Assembly (NCBI RefSeq): GCF_001949145.1
Contig: NW_019091413.1
Span: 692,315 to 756,314 of the forward strand
Reading direction: 5' to 3'
Source: Acanthaster planci
Lineage: Eukaryota; Echinodermata; Asteroidea; Valvatida; Acanthasteridae
DNA: 64,000 bases
Below are positions 25,701-38,900 of the stretch, one piece after another; position 1 is the first letter of the stretch; the number at the start of each line of letters is the position of its first letter. The translations under genes were made by a program, and so were the position numbers. The notes beneath the pieces were generated by a model. That model saw only the letters and a program-made list of their open reading frames with translations. It searched no databases and was not told the origin of the DNA.

Positions 25701-28700
25701 TTGATTAAGGTTAGGAAGTGGTAACAAAAAACATGGTTTGAGAGTGGACGGTCCCCTCAATATTAGCTTAAATCGATTATAACACACCTTGTGCCGGTGT
25801 TTTAATCCTGGTTGGCTGAAACATGGTCAAATGGGGTTCACTAATATAGGCTAAAGTATGAAATTTGTATCAATGTGACCTGGATGAGTGCAAAGACATC
25901 ATGAGCACATAACCTCAAGAGTGCAGAGCCTGGTCAGGTACTGTATTCAAAATTTTTCACAGGTTACAGCGCCCTCACATGACAAGAACAGTGAACAGCA
26001 ATCCATGGAAAGTAAAAGTGTTCCTGTAATTGTTGAATTGCTTTTTTGAGTTGCTAATAAGATATCAGTTTAACCAAAACAGTTCAGCTATAAACCCAGA
26101 AGAATTCAAAACAATAATAGCACCGAATTTCTATTTGCAAAAGCAAACCTGTCTGCATTTGTTATAACGATATCTTGTGTCGTAAAGTTATCTCAAATAT
26201 CAGTTTATTTTAATGTCAAAAATGTAGCTGACAAGATGGACCTGGATCCAGAACCAAAACTTTTTTTGGGGGGGGATGAAATTGTTTGGGGATCCAAAAA
26301 TGCCGACACTTCTTTGTGGCTTTTCTGAAGGGTGAGGGTTATTTTGGGACTTTTTACATTCCCTCGAGGGGAAAGGGAAGTGAAAAAAGTGAAGATAAAA
26401 AGTCCCCTCAAATTGTTTTTCCCAAAATCCCCGTAACAAAAAATGAAAATTGCTCACGGGGGTTGGGCCATAGTTCCTACTGGCCCTCGATCCCCACCCC
26501 CAATTTGCCAGTTCAGGTCACACCGTCAATAAAGGATGATAGAGAATGTGTGCAACAGTGCAATAACATGAAAATGATGCTTTCAGATAGACTTTAAGCA
26601 AAATTGTGTTTTGACAATGAACGCATGCATGTACCTTGGCTTCAGAAAGCCTGAAAAATACTTCTCCTCGGATTTACTGAAATTTCCCAAGATGTCACAC
26701 AAGGCATCTCTGGAAAAAATCTCTTCAAAATAACATATTGCAGAGAGGATGAATAAGGACAAAGGGTATTTATTCCTTCCGCTATCTTTAAGTTAAGTGG
26801 GAATTTTTAACAAGAGTGGTTGATCTGTTTGGGATTGCTAAAAGGGATGCACTCAACCATTCAATGCAAACACATGGAAATAATCGTCTCAACAAATACC
26901 CTTACATTTGTATCCTTGAGGGAATTTGCTTTGTTCTCGTGTAGAAAAACTTTGCATGTGAAGTACAGTTTTCTCATTACTTCCATTTAGCCCCGAATCA
27001 TTCTCCTTGACTGAATGTCGACCGAACGTCCCTCACATAAAATGCTTTAATTTGTGATGGATAAGCACACTTTGAAAATTCCTTGTTTTAGAGTAAATTC
27101 CAAATATCAGTTTTGCAAAATTCTTCTGGGGTACCGTTTTAGTATGCCACAAGTACAACAAATGTTCCTTGTGGGGTACTTCCCACTGTTCTGGTACCCC
27201 ATAAGGCACCCTAAACACACATCAGCATGCATGGGTGTTGCAAGAAAAAATGCTTCCTGTATACACATGTACTTTTAAGACAGCACCATCAGCCTGATAA
27301 CCTCAAAGCAAAGCATTTTGAGCTCAACTACATCACAAAAAAAAAAACTGGACTGCTACAAAAATAAAGTGCTTTTTAAAAAAATGACTTCTAAAATTAA
27401 TGGATGGAGGACTGTATGCTTTAAAAAAAAACACGAGGTTTCCATTTTATATTGCATGCTGCTGTATCCCATTTGTTGTGTCTGCCAAATGAAGTCTTGA
27501 ACAAACAAACCCCCCAGAGTATCAGGTTGTATTCACAACTGTGTTTGCTTCAAAGCAGATGGTGAAGACATTTTCACCGTAGCTTAATTACATAATTAAC
27601 TAACCCACTACATGTGCATGAATTCTCGCCCCTAGGCTGGTTGTTTTGAAGAGTTCGGGTGATGAGGAGTTGTCAAATTACTTCAACCTTCCTACTTTTG
27701 AACTGTTTGTCATTAGATATTATTGCATGCAGACAAAAATGTCTCTGGCTCAGTACCACAATGTTCTTATGACAGTCCAGTGATTTGGGGCAAACACTTG
27801 TACTCTTAGGGCCTTATTATGAATTTGAAATATTTTATTGAAATAAACATGTTCCAGACTGTTTCATTTATTTAACTCTTTTGGGGGCAATACAAATTTC
27901 AACAAATCTTCTTGCCTGATTTTATGGTTAAAGCAATACTTTCAATAAGGACCTTTTAGGGCAATTTTTTAATACGGACTTTTCAATAGGACTGACATGA
28001 CAAATTACTGACCATTTTCTTGCACCTGGATGTCAGTAAGTATGAGTCAAAATAAGTTGTAAAAATAAGTGACTGTTGCAAAATAAGTGACTTTATGGGC
28101 TTCAAATTCAACCCCATTGACTCAGTAAATCCATCAGAACTTTCTTCTTTTCACAGAGCTGTTCTCCCCCAAGTCCCAAGCTTTGAGATGGCAAGAAGGA
28201 AAATGTCAGTTCGGGATGGGGGGGGGGAGGAGTGATCAGGATACCGTCCACAGCAGTAAGGTAGTGACTACACCATACAACCACCCTGGCTGGAAATGAA
28301 CTAGGGCCATCGTTGATGGAAGGCAGAGAACACACAGCTGCCAAAGACCTGACAGTCCTGCAGTTAATCAGTAAATTTTAGTATGTGTCCTACTGATAGA
28401 GCTACGAGGAAAAAAAATCCCACTTTTCCATTTTGTCCCACTATTCCAATTTTTTTCTTCTTGCTTTGGTGAATGCAATAAAAGATGTTCTAAAATGTGA
28501 CGTTTAAAATTTGTCATTCCTGTTTGTAACTGGATTGGTTTCCTTGTTATTTGCCGTTGACCAAGTGCTTATTTCATTTTCCTTCAGCATGGCCTACGTA
28601 TTAATATAGCAAACCACAGTAAAAAGTCATCTTGGAGGTGGCACTAAGCTCACATACATTGCACACATGAGCAATTCCTAAATTTGTAATACACACGGAT

Positions 28701-30447
28701 TTTGGCAAGTTGGATGAGCATCATATCCATGGACTGCATTTAATACTTGTGAGCCCAAAGTCTCAGGAGGTCTTTTAGGACCAGACTGTAATATGAGGTT
28801 TTCAAAACACAGGGAGAACGGACTGTTTTTAGATTAAAATAAGCAACATTAAAAAAAAAAAAAGAACTCACCTGTGTTATTTTATACAGAGTAAGATCTG
28901 TTGATAAAAAGGAATCAACAAAATAAAAGTGTTCATAAATCTTGCCATATTTCATTATATGTAACCAAACAAAATTTTATTTCTTTTCAAGGTTCCTGAA
29001 TGAGGAAATTTAAAATCAATTGAAAGCAGAGAAAATAAAATATACTTTTGGTTGAAAAAGACCAAAACAAGTTCCTTACCGTTTTGGTCATTTTCACGCT
29101 CCTGTTGAAAATTTGTCCAGGTTTTCCACTTGTAGGTTGTCTTGAAAAAAGAAATGACCACATACAAATTTAGAAAATGTTAAATTTGCATAATAAATCT
29201 TAACTTTTATTGAAAACTGGGTTTAAAAAATTATATGTAAAAATAATACGGTCTGCAAATGGTAAAAAATTATTTACTCTCACCTGATCTAGGCCAGCGT
29301 GCCTGGATGGTGTTAGACTCAACTGTTGGGAGACCTTCTTGGGAGTCTGTTGACTGTGTGACACCAATAAACCTTTGCCACGGCAACCCTGGAGCTCATA
29401 ATCTCTGCCATGCTTTGGGCGAGGGCTGACCGTCCCTGGATGAGCAGTCTTGTTCCTTCTCCGTGACTGTTGGAATAACCTCCTAATGATGGCAATTGCA
29501 AAAAAATTGTTTGCAGCAATGTCATTTGAGGGGAGTCAGGTTGGCATAGTGGTTCTTTCCTCACCTTTCACCTCAACGGCCAGGGTGCAATTCCTGGCCA
29601 AGTCTACATGAGGATTGGGCTTTCAGTCTTTACCTAATTCCCCGAGTTTTCCTCAGAATATTCCTCTGAGGTTTTATCTCCTACCTCTAAAACTGTAACT
29701 TCTTCTCACCATCTCTTCTGTACAGGTTTCTTTAGGTTTATGCGCAATGGTGCCTAGAGCACTCTGTTGAGGAGCCTTGGTTTCATTACCAGAAATGCTT
29801 TAACGATAATAGTCTGGGTGTATTTACAGGGTAAGGGCAGGAAAAGAGGAGGGAATGGACAGGTCAAATATTTTTCAGTTAATACTCCTTTGGCACACAT
29901 TTGTATCAAAATGGATTTTGCTAAGTTCTAAACAATTCCATCAGAACACAGGATTACCTCAAAAGGAAAAATCGTACATGTTTGAAGTAAGAAATTCACA
30001 GTCATAGTGCAACAAGGAATTCTGTACTTCGGCAAAATCAGTCGATCTGCAAGACCGGGCAATCATGTTGCGCTATCAATCGATCCTCTATGAAAACTCT
30101 GAATTTACTTCCTTCTACAAAAACAATCTTTCACAACCACGAATTTGAAAGAAAAGGCAATCAACAGAAGGCAGAATTATTGGCAAATCACTCAGTAAGA
30201 TTGATAGATTCCGCAAAGATCAAGTGATCACGCAGATCGATTGACTGCATCCAGTAGCAGAACCTAAATTTTTTTTGTGACATTTTCCTCCTTTTATTGT
30301 GCTTCCGTCCTTGTGTTTTTTCAATAAAACATACCCCTGAAATCCCCTTTTTGTTTGCTTGTTGGGATCTGGTGCAGGCCAGCTCTGGCTGTAGACTGCA
30401 CTGAGAAAACTCATGTTAGGCCCTGATATTCCTAACGTCATCCTCAT
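19792..30447 (-). CDS. Uncharacterised protein with Cys-rich motif, seven coding exons
   Basis: I do not recognise this gene. Coding exons from 5' to 3': 30447-30335, 29482-29284, 29140-29080, 28897-28872 (a 26-bp microexon), 24740-24663, 23286-23117 and 21097-19792. Every border is AG/GT and the phases join without conflict into about 650 codons. The start could be any of three in-frame ATGs, at 30447, 30441 or 30414; an in-frame TAA lies just upstream of the first. The last exon (about 435 aa) is hydrophilic. It carries KPYCYLDLLELSLLKEDWRH, a Glu/Arg-rich helix (EEKLIDRLIEMERLQ), and a Cys cluster (CSPDCLQPLCAGEC, then CCHCKQAYCQGSC) that could bind zinc. Its tail is Lys/Arg/Ser-rich with GRPKSAF and RKPRPISA. 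No signal peptide or membrane segment is seen, so a cytosolic, cytoskeletal or nuclear role is possible but is pure inference. Confidence 0.75.
21424..22747. mobile_element. Non-autonomous DNA transposon with CCGTAAT...TATAAGC termini
   Basis: The left end GCCGTAATCTTTGGAATATAAGCC and the reverse complement of the right end (ACCGTAATTTTCAAGCTATAAGC) match, giving a 1.3-kb element in an intron of the uncharacterised gene. An inner pair of inverted segments around 21640-21660 and 22360-22395 (TTCGAGTTA motifs) suggests a second element or internal palindrome. No transposase frame survives. Confidence 0.6.
26913..27210 (+). repeat. Dispersed repeat R2, copy 1
   Basis: About 300 bp starting near TTTGTTCTCGTGTA, containing CAAATATCAGTTT and ending in paired GGTACCCCA/TGGGGTACTTCCCA segments. 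A second copy is at 34744-35049 in the same orientation. It lies in an intron of the uncharacterised gene. Confidence 0.6.
29527..29812 (+). mobile_element. tRNA-derived SINE, family 1, copy 3
   Basis: The head GTCAGGTTGGCATAGTGG and the B-box-like GGGTGCAATTCC are followed by TTTTCAGTCTT...ACTGTAACTTCTTCTCACC and CTGTACAGGTTTCTTTAGG, matching copy 1 closely. It sits about 45 bases upstream of the acceptor of exon 29284-29482, antisense to that gene. Confidence 0.75.
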
Positions 30448-33225
30448 TTATGGCAGTGCAGTGGCAATACTGCATGGGGTTATTCAAACTGAACATTGCC
30501 TGGAAGAAAACAAACATGTGATTAAGACTTCACAGATACATGTATTCATACTTTGCTTTACTCTGATGGATCACTTTCCATTCCCCTTGGTCTATGCCAA
30601 TCAGTGATGTTACATTAAACTGGAATTTTCACCCTGCAATCTGGAACATACTTTCTGGGTGTATGAAATGGCCATAATTCTTGGGGAATTAGACCTGAAA
30701 AAGCAAACACTTTTACTAGCATTTTTTCAGACATCAATAAAAGAGATGGGCCACCAGGAGATCAAAATTTGCGACACCTGCATATTTTTATTCCTCGTAG
30801 CCCACCAAATATCATATTAAATTATAAGATGCATTTGACAGTTGTTACTTCAAAATTACAGTTGGGGCAAAAACCCTTGAAGTCCTTCCTTGCAAGATTA
30901 GTAAATTTAAGGATACAAGGCACAATTATTCCCACTCTCGTTCTCTCAGCAAAGGGTATCTTCAAGCAGACGACTGAAAACCAAGTCAATTACAAGTCAA
31001 CTGGTACATTTATCACAAAGTGAGGCTATATTGTTTCCCTTAAAAAGCAATATTCATTCTTTACTTATTCATACGGAAAGTGCTTTAAAGACCTTTGTAG
31101 AAACTATTCCCCGATACCCCGATAATAGAAACTCCATGTCCACCTCTGCTCGCAAACGATGTGCACAGAAAGTTTCTGAGCCATCATACAGGAATATAAA
31201 TTGAACCACAACCACATCAAGGAAAAAGGTAAGAGTTAAAACAACAATAAGGATAGGATAATTCAGGGAAGTTAACGATCAGGAAATGTGGTATCGATAC
31301 AGTAATTATCGCAATAGAACTTTGGGCCTACATCACTTATAGTCTGAGTAACTAGGACCCTGCAAATCGCATTTCAACACTGACACTGTCAACCATGTTC
31401 AAATGTTACAAGAGGTAATTCATAGGGTCTTATATGTAGGCCTAGGCCTGATTCTTTAACTTGGGCTCTATCGTACGTGGCGGTATAGTCACCTCCCAAA
31501 TCTGAATTTTGGTGTAAATCTTAACAATCATGTATTTTTGTTCTGTTTTCAGGTTATAATAAGATACTTTGATAAGTTTACTTCCATTTCGACGTGGTTT
31601 ACTCTTCCTTGACATGAAGATTTCTTTCTGATGATAAATTTAAATCAGCCACACTTAGGTGGCCACTTTAGGACGGAATGTGTGTTAGTTTGCCATTACA
31701 TTAAATGTGCCTGTTATTCTGAAAAATCAATAGCACAGTGATTAACTGCATACCTTTTAGTTTAATCAGTGCAAACCATTCGATACCCCTCCAGCAAAAT
31801 GGAGGGGGGGATGTATTTACTACAAAAGCCATATGAGAATGGGTCACATGCACTGCTATGGGCAGAGCCTCATTTTCACTCATAAATCCCTGGGCAAATA
31901 CATTTATAAATGCACCCCGTGCTACACAATGTCGGCAATGCAAAGGGGTGAAAATCTTAGTTACCTGCATTCTGCATGGGACAAAAGCACATTTTAAGGG
32001 AGGGGGACCAGTAGCCAATAAATTTGACGAAGGGAACCACAGTTCTTTATTGGAAATATGGTTAGACAAAAAGCCTACTTACGTACGCATGGTTTTGGAC
32101 ATACATGCACCGATACACTTACACAAACGGTCTGTGTCAATAAAAATACACACATTGTAATTTTTTGCAAGCTGCCCTAATTTCGCCAGGCATCAGAGTT
32201 TCAACAGTTGCAAAGTCGCCATAACAAATAATACCATTTAAAATAAGATTACACTTGGGAAACCCTGCCTACTGCCTCTTAAAAACAATCTATGGGCATA
32301 GCGGAGTAAATCTGAAGATGAAATTGCAATGCTCAACACTTCTATCTTTTTAAAGAAGCCAATTTCACGTCTTTAAATCACATGCATCCTTATTTCCACA
32401 TCCGGTGGGTTAAGAAATTTGACACATCACCACAACAGACAGAAACAGGAAAATAAACTTGGAAGTAACATTAATTCTTGTGCACTGTTTTAAGCCAGAC
32501 GCCTCCTGTGTATGCAGCTTATTCATTGTATGCCTGCAACTATTCGGGGGTTATCGGTCAGTCTGAAGCCCCAATCCGATTTTTAATATTGAAACATGGG
32601 TTAAAGCCGGGTACCAGTCACAGCCTCCATGTAACAGGTGTGCAACAGACCCTCACTGGAAATCGCACACGCGTAGTGTGTGCACCCAGCTTGGATTCCT
32701 ATATGTGTGTGAACTTTGCAACTCGAGAATGGACGAATTGCATCTACAACCGTGAAAAACAGGTGTCTCTGAAAGTATTTTCCTTTATTTTGTAGTCCAT
32801 GGTTTGTTCTGAAATTCCTTAACCCCCCCATGGATGGATAAGGTCATGAAGCACACGTAAACCTGAAATCAGTTTCTTCAACAAGGTAAACCAAGAACAA
32901 ATTAGAACCAAATATTTGGTTAAAGTTGTACACAAGTCTTAGAACCTGCACGTCAGTTGTAATGTAACGAAGACTGGCGTCCAACCTGGGCTAATATGGG
33001 TAAGGGATGTGGTGACTTTTACTGCCATGCACATTTTGCTCGGTCTACAGGTTGACCATGCTGACAGGCTTAGGTTAGCTTGTTAGTTTATGTTACCTAG
33101 GCCCCCTAGTTGTATTTTGCACTTTTGCAGGCTAGTCCTATCCTGCTAGTCAGTTGCAGATCCCTAGTGAGAACCCTAATTTGATAATCTGTACGATCAA
33201 ACATGATGTAGTAGTACAGACTCAC

Positions 33226-33300
33226 CTGCACACCGCTTTCGAGTTTTCTCAGACTCTGAGCTTGAAATAACATACTTGAAGCTGATTTTACAACGCCATG
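33226..33300 (-). other. Possible non-coding first exon of the uncharacterised gene
   Basis: On the minus strand a consensus donor GTGTGCAG/GTGAGTC ends at 33226. A good acceptor (TTTTCTTCCAG) lies just upstream of the start-codon exon, at 30499/30500, so a 5' UTR exon here would splice to it. The upstream ATG in this segment is out of phase with the protein. The 5' limit is unknown. Confidence 0.3.
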
Positions 33301-34743
33301 AACGGTCCAGAATTACGGTCCAAACAGGCAACACAGATTGACAGATAGGCCTGTTTACAAGCTCACGTTACAAGGATAATTTTAGGCCCCAACTATTTGT
33401 TTTCCGTTACTGATATACAAGGTAACTATTATGACAAGGTAATTTGTAAAGTCCAAATGGCCTTGTTATAACAGTTTTCCACTGTAGGCCTAGGCTACTT
33501 AAAAGAAACAAAAAGTTGTAGTTGAACGCCCCAATAGCACTAAGCGTACTCCGTTGCCTTGGCGCTATTTAATTAACTGTAGTCTGGAGCACGAGACTTT
33601 ATCCACGTATCTCAACAACATGCGTAGAGTACAAGCGGCAAATACCAGATTACATCTATGCGCCGCGCGCCACCAAGTGACGATACCGGTGAATTAAATT
33701 ATTTTTGCAGGAAGCAGATATAGATGCGGGCGTTGAAATGAAATGACTTCGCGAAGGGGGCCCGATGTAACACAGCACTGACGCGTGTTCCATGCGGAAT
33801 TTTGGTGGTGAACAAGTAGAAATAATACTTTTCTGATAATTTGTCAACTCCATCCATCCCATGTGCCCCGCCCCCTTATTTACACAGGCAAACGCAAGAG
33901 AACCCCGAACTTTTCCATTATCATCGTGTTACTATGACATTTGCTAATGGGGCCGAACACAAGGTATGCCTCTTCAGTTTTTCTTTTTTTCCTTCTCAGA
34001 ATAATTAATTTCTAAGGCTATAGTAAGATTATTTCTTCATTTATCCCCTGGGTTCATTAAACTGGTTTGTGGTCTTCTTCTTAAAAAAAAGGGTCTCTCT
34101 TTGGGAGCCTTTTTTTCTTTCCTTGAGCTGGCTCATAAGTCTATAGACTACACGATGACCCTTCCGAGGACTCAGTTCGGTATCTCACTGCAGGCATCAT
34201 TTTACAACAGTCCTGCAGAGGTAAAGCGCGCCAATTGCTCGAATAGCACTTCGCAAGTTGTAAACAGTAATTTCGCGCGAGCTTGGTAGTCAAACTGGTC
34301 CATGACTGTGCAGAAATTGACAGAATGTGTGTCAGGAAAAATCCTGAAGCTACTCCATGTGTCTGAGTTTTGTAGACTGAACAAAAACTGGCAACGCACG
34401 TGTACGTGTATGTTCACCCCTTCCACTTAGTTTGTGCGCATGGGCTAAAATTCGGCAAATCTTAATAATTGAAAGAGTGTTTGAAAAAGGTTACTATGTT
34501 ATGTCTAAGCTATTGTGAATTGTCCTTCGTTAGTTTGATCAATTTCAATTTTTTCTCTCTGTCAACCAGTCGGCCATTATTTATGTGTGCACATGTGCAC
34601 GTTCATGTACAAGTAATGTATATGAATGTCGGTCACTTCGGCATCTCGTCAAGTCGGCACCTACCAACTCGGCACTGTGACCGGTTACCCAGTAGGTGTA
34701 CTCCATCAACGCACGTAAACGTACACACCCTTACACGGCTATA

Positions 34744-35049
34744 CTTGTGGGGTATTTCCTTTGTTCTCGTGTACAAAACTCCCACACAACACACAAAAAA
34801 TTTCAAATCATTCCAATTTAAACCAAATTCTCTTTCCTGGGTTGAAATTTAGACCGTATTTCCCTGATATAAAACGCTTCAATTTGCGACGGATTTTTAC
34901 CCATCAAAGATTTCCTCTTTTTGAGTTATTTCCAAATATCAGTTTCGTGAAATTCTTGTCACGGTGGGGTATCAATTTTGGTACCCCACAAGGTAATAAC
35001 TGGCCTTGTGGGGGTACTTCCCATTGTTCCGGTACCCCACAAGGCCCGA
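34744..35049 (+). repeat. Dispersed repeat R2, copy 2
   Basis: Shares TTTGTTCTCGTGTA, CAAATATCAGTTT and the GGTACCCCACAAGG/CCTTGTGGGGGTAC inverted pair with 26913-27210. The inverted pair can form a hairpin at the repeat's right end. Confidence 0.6.
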
Positions 35050-35236
35050 TGTATAAGCGCACTACTACGGACAAATGATTATTGTATATATTCAATTTGC
35101 AATAACTTAAAAATACTACCGATATTTTTATCGGGTCTTAATACACACGGCACTTTATTTCGTTTGTTTAGATAAACTGGAGACGTTGTTTTAAAATGGG
35201 AAAAACCGTGGACGTATTTTCTTTCAAATCTGAGTA

Positions 35237-35325
35237 AGCTTGTGAGGTTTTTTCGCAAGCTCTCGGACAAGCACTGAGCATACAGTGCTTATTAATATAC
35301 GTTGGGTAAGGGCAAAACCTGTTAT
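35237..35325 (+). mobile_element. SINE family 2, tail fragment
   Basis: CTTGTGAGG, CGCAAGC, CACTGAGCATACAGTG and the GGGCAAAA ending match the 3' part of the SINE-like sequence at 39915-40032. No tRNA head is visible in this copy. Confidence 0.5.
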
Positions 35326-35965
35326 ATATAATTAAATCTGACCGTGTTTATATATATTTTTCAAAAACACTTTTCAGAATTTGTTCCAAATTTTGTGCAA
35401 CTAGCTTCATTATAATACGGTGGTTCAATGTTTTCTGATCAATCTTTAGTTATCTGGTTGTCTCTGTGAACTTCATTTGTTTGTATTGTGTTAAAAATAA
35501 ATAATGGTCTCCATCCGCGGAAAAAAAGGGTCGGAACGATGTCCGACGTTGCCTTCCTCACTATCCATAGTAAAGTGATCGAGTGTGCATGCGCTAACTT
35601 TCATCTAGGTGGTGCCTAAGGGCGTGGGAGTGAACATACGTGCGGCCTCGACAAATCAGGCAGGTTTTGATGATTTGTAATTAATTTGATTGGTGCGTTT
35701 CAATAAAAAATGATAGGCCCTAGACTCCTCCTACTTTTGGTTGAGCGTCAGTCAGAATGGGCCGAAACCCGTGATTCACGGTGATTGCCTACTGAAGTCA
35801 AACACTGCCGTGCTGTAATTAAACTGTGTATGCACTCTACATTTCAAGAGAATGGCTTAATCTCCTGAATCTCCTCGATTTGCTTTCGCATGACAATCAA
35901 TTCTTGAATGATCCTGACGCGGTAGGAAATTAAACTTCTGGACTTGGTTAGGACATGAAACCATC

Positions 35966-38900
35966 ATGAAGGTGAGTTTTTAACGTATGTTGGTTTGGGT
36001 TGGATAAAGTGCACCCTACACTGTTGTCAAGAGTCGAGAAAAAAGTGCGGCGCCTATTATGAACCTGTGCTAAATATTTAACTGATTCCCCGCTTTTCCC
36101 GTGTCTTCATAATTTCAGCTCCAGAAGAATTTCTTCTTTGTAGTGGTTACAGTCTGCGTACTCTTCGGTATAAAAATGCTTTTGGATGACCTCAACATAA
36201 GTTCACCCGCTCGACATCAAAAGGCCGTGTTGTTGAAAATAGGAGTCAAAGAGAATGGAAACCCGCGACAAGAATTTCAACGCCAACATGACTTTAGGAA
36301 TGAGGAGTCTAACGAGGGTGATGTCCGGGTAGCAATAGTTGAGCCTCGCGAGGAATCCTCCGTTCCGCCAACTTACCTAGGCAGCCCCAGTGAAAGCACG
36401 CCTCTGGCACGACCAGATATTAACGTGCTTAAGCGTGTTTACACGAGCAAGACACCACTAGAGAACCGGCTCCGTAATAGTTTCCATGATGATGATGTTG
36501 CGGAAAAGAAAGGCGGTAAAAACAGCTCCAGCGGCACAAAAGTAATGTCTGAAGACGAAGGCGCACCACGGCTTGGCTCTGCCTCAAGAAATTTGTCGCA
36601 GGCTTTGTACAAACTTGCTCCTCAAGTAAGTCAGTTGCTAGTCAAGGGTGGATCCAGGGGCCAATGGGGCCATGTACTCCCCCCAAAAAAAGAACCTCAA
36701 CAACTTTTACACACATGTAAAGAGAGAAAGACGATTTATTGGCTCATGTAATACTGCTTCCTTCCCAAAGTCTGTAAAAAGCCCTCAAATGTAAATCATC
36801 ACCTCGCAGAAAGATGATAAAAGATAACATGAAAATATTGTGATTTTACCCCACCCCTACCAAACTACCCCCCCCTGGGGCGTATCCAGCTTTTGCCGGG
36901 GGGGGGGGCAATTCGAAAGCGAATACATTAAACATGATGTTGGGGGGAGAAAAATATCAAAGCTTAACTAACGGTCCCAACATACTTGCTTTTATTCCGT
37001 GGTATTATTTTCTAAGGGTTTTGTGCAATATTTGATTGAAAAAGCAATAAATGTTTGATACAAAAACATAAAAAAGTAAAAAAAAATCGCTAGGGAGGCA
37101 AGTTGTCCCCTGCCCCCCCCCGCTTGATACGTCACTCATCCCCACCCCGACTAGTTGATCTGGATCTGCCCTCGTTGGTAGTACATTATGCTGTACGTGT
37201 AGTAATGTTTTATTATCAATGCCTGTATCCTCAGGAACCATTGCTACATAAGCTCATGAACACACCATATGGTCTGATACCTTTAATTAACAAGTGTCAC
37301 ATGACATGGCATGAGGCAGGAGTTACTGATTACTACTACATGTACATGTACAGCTTACAAAGTTGGTGGTAGGCTGGCAGGCCTTAGCGAAGATTAGGTG
37401 TCGGTGGTGGTGCTACATTTGTTGATGGTGATTGGTGATGATACAATATTTTGGGGTTCACTGCAACAACAAACATTTAAACATGTACATCTAACTAACT
37501 TAGTAACAATTATAAGAAATCCAATAAATCATTTTCCACTGGAAAATAAATACAGGTAGGCCCTGTTTCACCTTTGACCCAAAAGTTTGTGAATCACCAG
37601 AGGGCGTCCTAACAGATTACTGGTGAAATACCCTGTTGATCAAATAACTTTCAATCGCGACATACATGCATCAGTAAAAATGTGATGCAAACCTTAGAAG
37701 AAGAATCAACAATTTAATAACAACAAAACACTAGCATGTTGCCAAAACATGAACAGGCCGCATTGAATCTGTTCATTTTTCTACACCTTTAAGCGGCAAA
37801 CCCTAACTTCAAAACACAGGATATGAAATAAAGCGCTGCTTTCTGCAATATGATGGGATCATAAAATACAAGCACTCCGCCCAATTTCCACGTCGCCCCA
37901 AACCACTTTGCCCCATTCCCACTTCGCCCTATGCCCACTTCGCCCCGTCCTTGCTCGAGGGTGTTACAAGCACAAGCCTCTCCAAAGAATGGTCCAGAGA
38001 GGAGTTCCACAAACGGCATGGAGTTATACGTGTTTCTAGAAAACTCTCCCCCATTCACTAAATTAATGTCGACTGCGTTGTCCATGGTGAATTAATGCAT
38101 ATGGTTGGACTAGCATTGGGTTTATTTCTCATCCTTCTCTAGTTTTTTCAAAGCGATAGGCCTACACAATTCTGTGCACATCGTTGTTAATTGTCGATGC
38201 ATCCAGACAGGTGGGCCGCGGATAAACGTCGGCGCGCCACGGCACGAAATTTTGTACGAGCAAAACAGCCTAAAATAAACTCATGAACACAGAATATACA
38301 CACATACAAGATACCATGTTCTGAGAATTAACTTGAAGAAATCTTGCAACATCGATGTTTTTTTCGATGCGTGAGGTCACGTACATGTACGGTTCCCCTG
38401 GGATGAATAGACTGGTTGCCACACTCCATTACGCATTCTTTTGCATGCGTGTGGCGAGGCGGGAACCTATTTGGCCTAAGAGTTGGCCAAAGGTTGGCAA
38501 TGGGGCGCTTGAGGTACTTATGGCGTTCTCTCACCTCCATCTGTCGAACCTTTCCTGTCCTTTCTGGGTAGGCTTGCATCACTTTGCCCAGCGGCCGCTG
38601 TCCACAGGGCTCACCGTCTCCAGCAACTAGCACCAGGTTGTTCACCTCCAGATCTTGCTTAGCCTGGGTCCACTTCTGACATAGCTATAAAAAGTGGTAG
38701 GTATCCTCCCTTCCACTGCCTTCAGAACTAGTCTGCGAGGAATTGTGCTTGTCATTACCCGTGCTGACCATAACAATCCATCTACACAAATACTCCAGGT
38801 GGGTGCTGGGACTCGGTCTCGACAGAAATTAATGGTTTGGTGTCAATGGCTCCTCGTCTCTGGGGTCCAGGCTGAGCTGGGTAATAAGTGGTCTCGCATT

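Larger units (their letters stand above)
30500..35965. other. Divergent intergenic / 5' region
   Basis: This stretch separates the starts of the uncharacterised gene (minus) and the sulfotransferase (plus). No protein-coding frame with homology or matching splice sites was found. It holds a possible non-coding exon near 33.2 kb, repeat R2 copy 2, a SINE-2 tail and a CpG-bearing patch near 33650-33800. Promoters for both genes presumably lie here. Confidence 0.45.

Noticed and set aside
28108-28344. Candidate exon (QLCEKKKVLMDLLSQWG)
   Set aside because: No donor fits, and neighbouring exons of the uncharacterised gene already join in phase without it.
31701-32795. Open frames of 100-122 codons in the 31.7-32.8 kb intergenic region
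   Set aside because: No conserved motifs or splice structure; frames overlap on both strands as expected by chance.
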